NCBI RefSeq assembly: GCF_042684645.1
Contig: NZ_JBHULV010000021.1
Coordinates: 29,740 to 93,739 of the forward strand
Source of the DNA: Pseudopedobacter alpinus
Lineage (GTDB): Bacteria; Bacteroidota; Bacteroidia; Sphingobacteriales; Sphingobacteriaceae
Length of the DNA stretch: 64,000 nucleotides
Reading direction: 5' to 3'
Shown here: in pieces, positions 33,228 to 42,822 of the stretch
Layout of the letters: the number at the start of each line of letters is the position of its first letter
How positions within the stretch are numbered: the first letter of the stretch is position 1
Position numbers and translations under genes: made by a program
Notes under the pieces: generated by a model
The model's input: the letters and a program-made list of their open reading frames with translations, nothing else
Database searches by the model: none
Told to the model about the DNA's origin: nothing

Positions 33228-35378
33228 TTATCTCCAGCGGGGATCTCCAATTCCTCTTGTATAAATAGGATGATTTAGGACCTCAGGGGTGCTCTTGAAT
33301 CTTATCCCGTTAAGGTCATAAACATGAGATTCAGGATCCCAATTAGTACCAAGCCTTTTACCTTTAGGGAAAGGATTTATCATCAGGTTTTCTGGTGCAA
33401 TTGGAGTTGGTCCGGTTGATACTCTTGTAGCCTCCAAGCCACCCACATTCAAAGCACCTCCATTAAAACCAGCACCACGACTGTTATGACTAAACGGTTG
33501 CCTGTTCATAATTTCTGCACCAGAATAATAGGTAATCGCATTGTTTGCTGATTTTGCCGAAGTTGAATAATTATCAGCTATGTCGAAACTTAAACCTGGT
33601 CGATACGTCCTGATATCCATTCCACTTTGAAACAATGGCCTATCGTCACCAGCAGCTTTAGCCAAAATAAATAGATTTTTCTTGATTGTATATTTACTAT
33701 TTGACGGTGGGTTGTGATGCTGTATTAAAAAACGACTATCTGTAATTGCGAAAGCATTTAAAAAAGTATTATTTTCAACAGTAACATTCCAAACGACGCT
33801 TGGTGCCCATGACAGATTTGCGTTTTCCCGCAACAATATATCATAGGAAATACCAATAAAGGAGTTATTTCTAATAACTACGTTATTAAAGATATTCGTT
33901 CTCTCCGACTTTGCGTCTCCGTTTAGTAAAGCATAGCCTCGGCCATTTATATCAAACATACCTGTATCATGAAATAAACATCTCGTTATCACAATATTTT
34001 CGATAACTTGACGATTTGAGCCTTGCGTTCTAAACCAACCACGAACCATGCCTTGAAAGCTGCAATTGTTAACCTCTAGTTTAGAACAAGTGAATGGCAT
34101 AGCAGCTGAGTTTTGATTTATAAAGTAATTACCGGACCCATTCTTTCCTGGAAAAAGAGAACGTTTAAAAAAATTAATAGCATAAGGAGCTTCAAAATTT
34201 ATGTCATTGAAGACTACATCTCCCACAGTAATACTACCTATTTCACCAGCTTGTGCTCGGCGACCAAGTTCGAAATTATAAGCAAGGCCATCAGTATTAG
34301 CAGCATTATAACCAAGCCCCATAAAAACAGTTGCTTGAGTATTCGGGATGTTTGATTTCACGGTTAAACCTTTCGCTAAAACCACACCACCACCTAAGTA
34401 ATAGTTTTTGCCAGCCTCGAGCATAAAAATAGTACCTTCTGCCAAGTTATTATCGAAAAGATAATTATTTAAAATTGTATCAAGGCGTGACGCATTATGC
34501 TGTTTTGCCCAAGTATTTGTCTCATCAACTATATGTTTTATAAGTATAGGTTCGCCTAATTTACCCCTCATACGTACCATACTGGTATTGTATAGCCTGT
34601 CCCAATATCTTTGGACACCATTATTAAGACCATTAACAACATATAAAGCATTTGGCGTAAGTCCTGCAACATCAACATACCCGTTGTTTAGGTCTGCCTG
34701 TGTAAGCGCAATTTTCTTAGAAGGTAAATCTCTGTTAACAGAAGCTGGTTGTACCAAAATTTCGTCCAATTTAAATTTACCATTTTCGTGTTGAAAGCTT
34801 GGATTTAGTTTCGGAGGGCTAGGATCATATACTTTTAAGTCGAACCAAACCCGCATAGTGGTTTCAGTAACACTAGAAACGGACACTACATCTGGGATAC
34901 CAGTTCGTTCCCCAGTTTCAAATTCAGCTCTTTCATCGCCATGCGCAGTACCACCTTTTCCGTACCATTTCGAATGGTAACCATCACCGAGAGTAGAGAG
35001 GGTTTGTATTGCAAAATTATGCTTGGTTGAATACTGCAAATCTATTAAGGACAACTTAAGAACATTTGGCCCCACAATAGTATCCAGCAGAATATCGCTT
35101 GAAATGTCCCAAGATCCGGATTGCGTCTTCATTTGAATTCGGTAACCCGCTGCTTCGTTGATACCGTTCCAGACCAAATACATGTCATTTGTATTAACAA
35201 CTTGACTGGCAAGAGGATCTCCAACTTTACCCGTATTAGATTGTGTACGAAACACGGCCATAAACGACCTGTTTTCTTCCTCATCAGTAATCGCAAATTG
35301 TTGTTTCTTGCAGCTATTAAGAACAACTGATAACAAACTTGCAAAAACAATATTCAGTATTAAAATCTTGGTTTTCAT
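33228..35378 (-). CDS. Surface lipoprotein with Fn3-like and parallel beta-helix domains (DUF4957/DUF5123-type)
   Basis: This is probably a cell-surface glycan-binding protein or a pectin-active beta-helix protein of the SusC/D unit. A lipobox (SVVLNSC) gives a lipidated Cys at about residue 22. Residues about 55-290 form two Fn3-like modules (YLVWNGINEAAGYRIQM, SVSSVTETTMRVWFDL). From about 330 to 660 there are beta-helix coils rich in NNxF/NxTF turns (VNNCSFQGMVRGWF, VIRNNSFIGI, VENNTFLNAF). The tail GTNWDPESHVYDLNGI is common in such proteins. No lyase or hydrolase catalytic residues could be named. It is third in the unit, 26 bases after SusD, where surface glycan-binding proteins usually sit. 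Confidence 0.7.
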   Translation of the reverse strand: MKTKILILNIVFASLLSVVLNSCKKQQFAITDEEENRSFMAVFRTQSNTGKVGDPLASQVVNTNDMYLVWNGINEAAGYRIQMKTQSGSWDISSDILLDTIVGPNVLKLSLIDLQYSTKHNFAIQTLSTLGDGYHSKWYGKGGTAHGDERAEFETGERTGIPDVVSVSSVTETTMRVWFDLKVYDPSPPKLNPSFQHENGKFKLDEILVQPASVNRDLPSKKIALTQADLNNGYVDVAGLTPNALYVVNGLNNGVQRYWDRLYNTSMVRMRGKLGEPILIKHIVDETNTWAKQHNASRLDTILNNYLFDNNLAEGTIFMLEAGKNYYLGGGVVLAKGLTVKSNIPNTQATVFMGLGYNAANTDGLAYNFELGRRAQAGEIGSITVGDVVFNDINFEAPYAINFFKRSLFPGKNGSGNYFINQNSAAMPFTCSKLEVNNCSFQGMVRGWFRTQGSNRQVIENIVITRCLFHDTGMFDINGRGYALLNGDAKSERTNIFNNVVIRNNSFIGISYDILLRENANLSWAPSVVWNVTVENNTFLNAFAITDSRFLIQHHNPPSNSKYTIKKNLFILAKAAGDDRPLFQSGMDIRTYRPGLSFDIADNYSTSAKSANNAITYYSGAEIMNRQPFSHNSRGAGFNGGALNVGGLEATRVSTGPTPIAPENLMINPFPKGKRLGTNWDPESHVYDLNGIRFKSTPEVLNHPIYTRGIGDPRWR

Positions 35379-35404
35379 ATCTATTTTTTTTGTTTAATAC
35401 GACA

Positions 35405-37333
35405 TTAATTATAACCATAAGAGTTTTTATAAACCCCATTACTCATTTGAATAGTTTGATTAGGAAACGGAAATATATAACGTACAGGAGGTAAATTATT
35501 AGGATTTAAAGCTTCCCAATTACCTCCAGGGCCTGCGTTCACGAAACCCCTGAATGAATAAAGAATCTGAGGTCTGGGGATTGAGTTAGCATCATCATAC
35601 CAGCTATAAAAGGTAGCCATTTCCCAGCCTGGTCCTGGATGCAATGTAGCTTCCCATGGGTTATGAAAATCAATAATTCTAAATCGACTATCTGTATTAG
35701 GATAAATATCTATATTATTTGGGTTATTAATACGTCTGAAAAATTTATTGAATGGGAGTTTTTCATATTTTTCAAATCCATTCAGATAGTCTCCTCCTGA
35801 TAAAGAAGCTACGATGTAATATTCCTTAAAACTATCATAAACAACCTTCGAATAAAGATTCCATCGAACCAAATCTTTCCAACGTACGTTTTCGCCGCCT
35901 AATTCCCATTTCCTTTCATTGACAATAGCCATAAAAAAGTCATCCTTGGAAACCGCTGCAGCACTGGTATAATTTTCCACTTTTTCAGAATGGTCTGAAG
36001 TTAAGAATGCTCTTTTACGAACCTCTTTGAATGCATTAATAGCTTTCAAACCATTTGCTCCAGTCACCCCATTCTCTACCTCATTAACAGCTTCCGCATA
36101 CATCAATAAAATGTCGGCGTAGCGCATATAAGGAAAATTGACACCAGTATTGCCAGAGGTTTGGCTTCCTAAAGCTTTCGAAGGATCTGCCCAGAGTTTC
36201 GACCATTTGTTATTATACATACTATAGTCCACGAGTACCTGCGGTACAATGTTGACATCGTAACTCCACATACCAACAGTATAATCTTTCCTTATATCTT
36301 TACGATCAAATGAGTAATGATAAAATGCATTAAGCCTCATTCCGCCATTAACAGAACCCCAAGGATGATTTGTCACCCCTTCAACCGAGCCAACAGCACC
36401 TCCTGTAATATTACCAACATTTCCACTTGAACGTCGAAGAAAAGGTATCTCAAAAATAGGATCATCATTATTAGTCACAATATTATTAACTTGATCTATA
36501 AAAACCCGTCTATATGATTTATTAAGGCTGTGCGATCCAGATGAAATAACTGAATCGGCATATTGCATGGCAATACGGTAATAATCTTTGTAATCAGGCA
36601 TTCGCTTCATGACACCTGGCGAGCCATCAGGATATAAAGCATAACCTCCACGAGTTAAAGCCATACGGGCAATCATGCCATAGCAAAACTCTTTAGACGC
36701 CCGCTCTACACCGAAATTTAAGTTAACTGCGTATTTCATACCAGAAGCAGCACTCTTTAAATCATCTATGAGAAAACTTAAAATCTTATTTCGATCCTCA
36801 ATAGGGGTTACAAGAGAATTTCGTTTTACAGCTGGCTCAGTAGTAAAAGGTACATCACCAAACATTACAACGAGATCGTGATAAAACATAGCTCTTAGCA
36901 CCTTAGCTTCCCCGATTTGCTGTTTGATATCTAAATCGCTCTCGCTGTAAACAGAGCTGCTTTTTACTCCCTCAATAAAGATATTGGCTCGCTCAATACC
37001 TTCATATTGCTTATTCCAAAATCTTTGAATAGATGGTGCATCTTGTGTACCGTCAAATGCTCTAAAATCCTCACCATTCACATTCCGGAGCTGACTGCCA
37101 TTGGCTGTAAATTCAACATCGTTATTTAAAGCAAATGTACTAAAGTAGGCATTTCCATAGGTGTCATTGCTCATTAAAGAAGCGTAAACAGCTGTCAATA
37201 CTCTATTGATTTCCTCTTTGTTTCCGAATACATAATTATCTTCATATTTTGAGTCGGAATTTACTTCCAGATAATCCTTACAGGAAGTAAAAGCTAATAA
37301 AGCTAAACTTAAAATTATAATATATTTTCTCAT
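35405..37333 (-). CDS. SusD/RagB-family surface glycan-binding lipoprotein
   Basis: This is the binding partner of the SusC encoded just upstream. The short leader MRKYIIILSLALLAFTSC has a lipobox with Cys at residue 18. The N-terminal helical domain includes AKVLRAMFYHDLVVMFGDVPF (about residue 145), and the C-terminal RagB motif is NERKWELGGENVRWKDLVRW (about residue 475). At 642 residues it is at the long end for the family. The gap to SusC is 38 bases. The low resemblance to the other SusD in the window implies a different glycan. Confidence 0.94.
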   Translation of the reverse strand: MRKYIIILSLALLAFTSCKDYLEVNSDSKYEDNYVFGNKEEINRVLTAVYASLMSNDTYGNAYFSTFALNNDVEFTANGSQLRNVNGEDFRAFDGTQDAPSIQRFWNKQYEGIERANIFIEGVKSSSVYSESDLDIKQQIGEAKVLRAMFYHDLVVMFGDVPFTTEPAVKRNSLVTPIEDRNKILSFLIDDLKSAASGMKYAVNLNFGVERASKEFCYGMIARMALTRGGYALYPDGSPGVMKRMPDYKDYYRIAMQYADSVISSGSHSLNKSYRRVFIDQVNNIVTNNDDPIFEIPFLRRSSGNVGNITGGAVGSVEGVTNHPWGSVNGGMRLNAFYHYSFDRKDIRKDYTVGMWSYDVNIVPQVLVDYSMYNNKWSKLWADPSKALGSQTSGNTGVNFPYMRYADILLMYAEAVNEVENGVTGANGLKAINAFKEVRKRAFLTSDHSEKVENYTSAAAVSKDDFFMAIVNERKWELGGENVRWKDLVRWNLYSKVVYDSFKEYYIVASLSGGDYLNGFEKYEKLPFNKFFRRINNPNNIDIYPNTDSRFRIIDFHNPWEATLHPGPGWEMATFYSWYDDANSIPRPQILYSFRGFVNAGPGGNWEALNPNNLPPVRYIFPFPNQTIQMSNGVYKNSYGYN

Positions 37334-37371
37334 ATCTATATAAATTTAGAACTGTGTTGTAAAACTATTGA

Positions 37372-40300
37372 CTATAAAGTTAGATTAAGACCTACAAGGA
37401 AATTTCGGCTTCTCGGATAACGATTATAATCCACACCAGGTGTTAATCCAGTTTGAACATCAACTTCCGGATCATATCCAGTATAGTTGGTCCATAACCC
37501 TACATTAAAAGCACTAACAAATACACGTAGATTCGAAATCTTTAAACGACTCATAGCTTTCTTAGGCAATGTATAACCCAGTGTAACGTCTTGTAAGCGA
37601 ATAAAAGAACCGTCTTCTATAAAATAAGAGTGCGTTACTTTTCTACCAATATCAACCGGATTAAATATCTGAGCATCGGCATTAACTTCCTGATACAAAG
37701 CATTGTAATTAAGATTATTTACCATCCTGTCACCGAATACATCTTCAGCATATCTCCAACGTCTGTCTTCATTAAATTCAGGAAGTATATTAAAATAGTT
37801 ATTATTGTTATTTTCGAAAGACGATAAAGTATAACGAGTTGCGTTATTCACATCGAAGCCATACATTCCAAAGAAGTTCGCGGAAAAATCGAAACTGCCT
37901 AAACCTCCTGCCAAGTTGAAACCTCCGCTGAATTTCGGATTGGTATTTCCTATTACTACTTTATCATTTTCATTGACAACATTTTCAACACCATCTCCAT
38001 CCACAAAGTTTTTGAATTTAGGTCTTCCAGGTTGTGTACCGAAAAGCGCATCATTATTAACAGTTCCCGGTTTTGGTATCCATGTGCTCCCGTCTAAATT
38101 AAATTCATCAAATTTGTAAATCCCATCATATACATAACCATAGATAAGCCCTAACTGATCACCAACTTGTAATAAATAGTCAAAATCAGATGAGCTCCAA
38201 CGGTTGGAAGTCATCCAAAGAGTATTTTCTGTTCCATTCAGCTTGTCAATACGTGTCTTATTAGATCCAAAGGTAAAAGTACCGCTTAAATAAGCATTTT
38301 TCTTCCTAATAATTTGTGCATTAACTGTCAAATCGAATCCACGGTTAGTAACTTGCCCAATATTTTGCATCTGTTGCCTATAACCTGTAGTAGTAGGAAT
38401 GTTACTGAGATAAAGTAAATCAGTCGTAGTATTCTTATATATTTCTGGTGTAATGGTAAGTCGTTGATTAAACATTTCAATGTCCATGGCTAAGTTTCTA
38501 GTGAGCGTAGTTTCCCATTTAATATTAGGGTTGGGAAATGTACCGCCACCTGCATTTACATAATATTCAAAACCTGTTTCACTGGTTTCTCCCCACCCTG
38601 GTCCTCCACCTGTATTTACTTCGTACTGATAGCGCCACATATCATCTGTAATTCGATTATTCCCAGCCATACCAATAGCTGGGCGTATTTTAAGTAATGA
38701 AAACACATTTTGATTGGCCATAAAGTCTTCGTTAGATATTACCCAAGCGCCCGAAATTGCTGGAAAATACCCCCATCGGTTATCAGGACCAAATTTCGTA
38801 GAACCATCAGCTCGGTAGGTTAAAGAAAGTAGATACTTTCGTTCATAGTTATAATTGGCTTGTCCAAAAAACGAAGATAATCTCTCAGGTGAACTTATGG
38901 AAGAATTTGCAGTCCATGGAGTTCCTAGAGCCATATTTCTTATCGCTATTTCAGGTTGAACTGCTCTTGGAAAATAACGAGATAAATTAGATGATGTAAA
39001 CCTGTTTGCATTCTGGATTTCTTGCCCAACTAGGAATGTATAATTATGCTTATTTACCGAGCCAATATACTCTAGAGTATTGGACAAACCATATCTATTT
39101 TGTTTATCGGTGCTAAGTTCAGCCAAAGGCAAACCTTGGTTATTTCTTGCATTTGAGGTTAAATCTCCCCAAAAGCGATCTGCAAATCTAAAGGCCATAT
39201 TCTGAGAACCTAAGGTACGAAACGTCAAGCCCTTCATGATGTTCCATTCAATTGAAGCTTGATTGGTAAAATCATACCCATTTCTTCGAACGTAATTTTG
39301 ATCAATGTCTCCTTTTGGGTTAGTGTATTCAAAAAATCTTTCATCTTCAGGATCAATATCTTCGGGTGGAAGGTAAGAAAAGTCACGGAGGCCATTTGTT
39401 GGCCTGTATCGAAGAACGTTAATAAGACCACCACCACCAACAGCATCCGCACCAGCTCCCCTGTCTTGGCGGTATGAAAAACGAGGCATTAACAAAATTC
39501 TAACTTTCTTTGAAACGTCAGCACTCAACTTTGTATTAACGGTGGTTCGAGTAACGCCGGAACCAATTAGTACCCCATTCTCGTTATGATGGGTTACACT
39601 AGTATTAGACTTTATTGTTTGAGAACCGCCAGTAAGGGTGGCGTTATACATTTGGCTTATTGGATTTCCTCCTAATATTTCATCTTGCCAATCGTTCCCT
39701 TCAAATCGCTTATATAAAGAAAAATCTGCTGGGTTACCAAAATTCCCTCTAAATCGCTGACGGTTTGTAGTATTACCAACAACACCATCATACTGTATCT
39801 TAATGAATTCATATGGATTCATCACCTCAATTTTACGGGCAAGCGTTCGTACCTGCGTGTTGTGGTTAAAATTAACTTTTAAATTACCAGCCTGAGCAGA
39901 CTTAGTGGTAACCACAACTACTCCATTACCACCACGGGCACCATAAATAGCTGTTAAGGATGCGTCTTTTAAAATATCAATGGATTGAATATCCGTTGGC
40001 GGAATATCATTAATGTTATCAACAGGAAACCCGTCAACGATAAAAAGCGGAGCGTTACTTTGTGTTACCGAAGTTCCTCCTCTGATACGAATGTTAATCT
40101 CTGAACCTGGAGCGCCGTCATTCATAGTTACCTGAACACCAGCAGCTTTACCTTGTAATGCCTCTGCTGCCGAAGATACCGGAACTCTTGCTAATGTCTT
40201 CCCTGAAACTGAAGAGACAGATCCGGTAAGATTAACTCTTGATATTGCAGAACCATACCCAATACCAACAACCATCACTTCATCAAGCGATTTGGTATCT

Positions 40301-40614
40301 ATTTCGAGAACCACATTTATTATTTTACGATCCCCAACTTTTATTTCTCGTTTGATATAACCAACTGAACTAAAAACAAGGTTAGCATCAACAGGCACTG
40401 AAATTGCAAATTTTCCGTCCGCATCGGTCATGGTACTATTTGTTGGTTTTGCTTTTTCAGATACGGCAACTCCTGGCACACCGCCAGTTTCGTCAGTGAC
40501 TCTACCTGAAATTTTTTGCACCTGACCAAAAACTTCAGGTGGTGTAAGTAGTGATATCCCAAGCAAAATGAGCAAGGGAAAAGAATTTCTTAAAAGTATT
40601 ACTAGTTTATTCAT
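37372..40614 (-). CDS. SusC-type TonB-dependent outer-membrane receptor (no STN domain)
   Basis: This outer-membrane oligosaccharide importer has the signal peptide ..GISLLTPPEVFGQ. A carboxypeptidase-like domain (VQKISGRVTDETGGVPGVAVSEK) follows, then a linker with LDEVMVVGIGYG, the plug (NLTGSVSSVSGKTLARVPVSSAAEALQGKAAGVQV) and a beta-barrel to the C-terminal YPRSRNFLVGLNLTL. Unlike the other SusC here it lacks the STN domain, so it should not be under FecIR-type sigma/anti-sigma control. It heads the SusC-SusD-lipoprotein unit. The 1 kb upstream is non-coding and ends at an IS982 insertion. Confidence 0.95.
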   Translation of the reverse strand: MNKLVILLRNSFPLLILLGISLLTPPEVFGQVQKISGRVTDETGGVPGVAVSEKAKPTNSTMTDADGKFAISVPVDANLVFSSVGYIKREIKVGDRKIINVVLEIDTKSLDEVMVVGIGYGSAISRVNLTGSVSSVSGKTLARVPVSSAAEALQGKAAGVQVTMNDGAPGSEINIRIRGGTSVTQSNAPLFIVDGFPVDNINDIPPTDIQSIDILKDASLTAIYGARGGNGVVVVTTKSAQAGNLKVNFNHNTQVRTLARKIEVMNPYEFIKIQYDGVVGNTTNRQRFRGNFGNPADFSLYKRFEGNDWQDEILGGNPISQMYNATLTGGSQTIKSNTSVTHHNENGVLIGSGVTRTTVNTKLSADVSKKVRILLMPRFSYRQDRGAGADAVGGGGLINVLRYRPTNGLRDFSYLPPEDIDPEDERFFEYTNPKGDIDQNYVRRNGYDFTNQASIEWNIMKGLTFRTLGSQNMAFRFADRFWGDLTSNARNNQGLPLAELSTDKQNRYGLSNTLEYIGSVNKHNYTFLVGQEIQNANRFTSSNLSRYFPRAVQPEIAIRNMALGTPWTANSSISSPERLSSFFGQANYNYERKYLLSLTYRADGSTKFGPDNRWGYFPAISGAWVISNEDFMANQNVFSLLKIRPAIGMAGNNRITDDMWRYQYEVNTGGGPGWGETSETGFEYYVNAGGGTFPNPNIKWETTLTRNLAMDIEMFNQRLTITPEIYKNTTTDLLYLSNIPTTTGYRQQMQNIGQVTNRGFDLTVNAQIIRKKNAYLSGTFTFGSNKTRIDKLNGTENTLWMTSNRWSSSDFDYLLQVGDQLGLIYGYVYDGIYKFDEFNLDGSTWIPKPGTVNNDALFGTQPGRPKFKNFVDGDGVENVVNENDKVVIGNTNPKFSGGFNLAGGLGSFDFSANFFGMYGFDVNNATRYTLSSFENNNNNYFNILPEFNEDRRWRYAEDVFGDRMVNNLNYNALYQEVNADAQIFNPVDIGRKVTHSYFIEDGSFIRLQDVTLGYTLPKKAMSRLKISNLRVFVSAFNVGLWTNYTGYDPEVDVQTGLTPGVDYNRYPRSRNFLVGLNLTL

Positions 40615-41605
40615 ACAATTTTAATTTTAATATCATTAATTGTTTGTTATGCCAGTTTCCGTTGAATTTATCCTGAGCGAATTATCTTGTTCTGGAAAGA
40701 GGCCTTTTTAGCGACGTTATTAATCTATAAGACTTTAGACTAAATGTTTTCATTCTTGCTTACACCTACATATTTAACTTACATCAAGAAGTTGCTTCAG
40801 TTAGATTTCGTCATAAATTTAAGTTCTATTAACACATCATAATCTGAACTTTCCATCATTTCTGATGAAGGTGACCTTTCTACATTTTACTTTCAATAAT
40901 AAAAAAAAATAAAGTCTCGGTTATTTGCTTCCCAACATTGTGTTAAAGGGCGTCGAACCATGAAACTTGAAGGCTTGTAAGTGTTAATAATAGAATAAAA
41001 AAAATGGAAAATTAGCCGTGTTCTGCAAAAGAGTCTCGATAAATACTTTTATACACAAAGGAATCTGTTAGGTAATAATTGTAATACTGTTTCATAATTT
41101 TTGGTTTATTAGTTATTTATTTTGTAATTTATTTTTATAAGATTGATTTTTACCCTAAAAAATCATCCATATAAATTTTTATAGAATAATTTATTCATTA
41201 AGTCAATTATATTCAACATTATCAATAAACAAAACTTTATAATCCCATGTTTTTAAATATGCTCTTAATTAGTTGATTAACAATCAATCTAGATAATTAG
41301 ATAACTTCGGTTGCCATTGACTAATAATTGGTTAAACTAAGATAAGAACTTTTTAAAAAAAAAAGAAAAAAAACAATTATTTACGAAGATAAATGTAAAT
41401 AGAAAACGTTATTTGTTTTTTTTAAGTCGGAAAATAACACACAATAACTTAATTATCAATAATTTATATCTTAAAATTTAAAAAAATAAATGAAATTATT
41501 TATTGGGTAAAACTTTTAGAAAAACAAGTTAAAAAGACTTACCCTACTCCTAGGCACCTAAATTAAATTTTCGAACAAAAAACATTAGACCTATAAATAA
41601 AAATG
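40615..41605. other. About 1 kb AT-rich region without a gene upstream of susC
   Basis: No open frame of note, RNA fold or recognisable gene relic was seen on either strand. It must contain the promoter and leader of the SusC unit, yet no TAnnTTTG box was found on the - strand near the start. Long A/T tracts dominate from 41100 to 41520. Confidence 0.5.
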
Positions 41606-41613
41606 TATGTTTA
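41606..41613. repeat. 8-bp target-site duplication of the IS982 element, left copy
   Basis: TATGTTTA directly precedes the left end of the element and is repeated exactly at 42638-42645. Confidence 0.85.
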
Positions 41614-42637
41614 ACGTGAGTTCGGTTTAAGCGGCTAAGAACAGTTGATTATTATTTTCTTCAAATTTGATATTTAGAGAAGGTTTTTTAGGGAAGAAAT
41701 GGTAAGCGCATAAAGCTCCCATAGTGTTCATTAAGAAGTTATTTATTGATCGATGACGAGTATGTTGTAGCTTGCAAATGTTCTTCAATTCATCATTTAC
41801 GCATTCTATAATTGCTCTCTTTCTCAGCATAATTTTATCTTCTTGAGTTATATTAAAAGCCTTCATGTTTTTACGAGGTTTTGTAATCATTTGAATACCA
41901 TTTCCCCATAACAGATCTGCCAATGCTTTTGATATGTAGCCTTTATCGCCGAATAATTTTCCAAATATATCCTGTGTCATAGCAGTCATTAATTTAATGT
42001 TTCTATCATCTACATTGCCCTTTGTTAAGTAGAATGACAATATTTCACCTTTGTCATTAATAATCAGATGAAGTTTAAAACCATAAAACCAGCCGATAGA
42101 ACATTGCCCTCTTTCAGCTACCTGGGCAAATACTTTATGGTTGTGGATACGTCTGTTATGGCATACTTTAATATGAGTAGAGTCGATAAAATTGATACCT
42201 CTTGATTGGCCTAAACAATGTGTTTTAAGAAATATCATCATAGGGATTGCTACTCTTTGCTGTAGCTCAATAAAACGATTATAAGAGACTAAACTAGGGA
42301 AATAATCTTTGTAATAAATACAAATATGCTCTAGATAGAAATGCTTCAAGTTGGTAAAATGACCACTATGAAAAGTAATCAAAATGGTGATAATCTCGCT
42401 TTCTGAGAGCGATGGTTTTCTATCTCTTACCTTGTAATTACCGGCATCAAGCTGGTGTTTTTTAATTTCAAGTTCAAATTCCTTGCAGAAATCGTCTACT
42501 TTAACAAAAATTTCTATAATTTTATCTCTAAGCATTGGGTTTTGATTAGTTGTAAATAATTGATTGTCAGTTAATTAAATACAAATATCATGCCCTTTGC
42601 TACCTTTTTGACACTATTTCTTATCCCGAACTCACGT
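41614..42637 (-). mobile_element. Intact IS982-family insertion sequence (1024 bp)
   Basis: The ends are inverted repeats: ACGTGAGTTCGG at the left and CCGAACTCACGT at the right. The element contains one complete transposase gene. Exact 8-bp direct repeats flank it, the kind of duplication IS982 elements make, so this is a clean insertion that has not been rearranged. It lies between genes and interrupts no recognisable open frame. Confidence 0.9.
41627..42535 (-). CDS. IS982-family transposase
   Basis: The 302-residue DDE transposase spans nearly the whole element. The acidic triad of the family can be placed at FIDSTHIKV (Asp), LFGDKGYI (Asp) and AIIECVNDELKN (Glu). The N-terminal stretch SLSESEIITILITFHSGHFTNLKHFY is also typical. 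It has no stops or frameshifts and looks functional. Confidence 0.92.
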   Translation of the reverse strand: MLRDKIIEIFVKVDDFCKEFELEIKKHQLDAGNYKVRDRKPSLSESEIITILITFHSGHFTNLKHFYLEHICIYYKDYFPSLVSYNRFIELQQRVAIPMMIFLKTHCLGQSRGINFIDSTHIKVCHNRRIHNHKVFAQVAERGQCSIGWFYGFKLHLIINDKGEILSFYLTKGNVDDRNIKLMTAMTQDIFGKLFGDKGYISKALADLLWGNGIQMITKPRKNMKAFNITQEDKIMLRKRAIIECVNDELKNICKLQHTRHRSINNFLMNTMGALCAYHFFPKKPSLNIKFEENNNQLFLAA

Positions 42638-42645
42638 TATGTTTA
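42638..42645. repeat. 8-bp target-site duplication of the IS982 element, right copy
   Basis: TATGTTTA, identical to the copy at 41606-41613, directly follows the right terminal inverted repeat. Confidence 0.85.
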
Positions 42646-42822
42646 ACATATTCAAGCAGGTATTTTCTTTAAAAGAGTGAAACAATTTAGCTATTAATAG
42701 GAAGCCGACTTTAATCAAAGTCTATAACGCCTTAAAATGGTTGGGAACCAAATATTAAATGTGCCCCCCCGAGGAAGTTTAATAATTTTACCTCATATTA
42801 GCCAGAAAACATACACCCTTAC

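Noticed and set aside
42690..42760. Short + strand frame ending in ALKWLGTKY next to the IS982 element
   Set aside because: Only about 20 codons between stops and no match to a known family; it could be chance.
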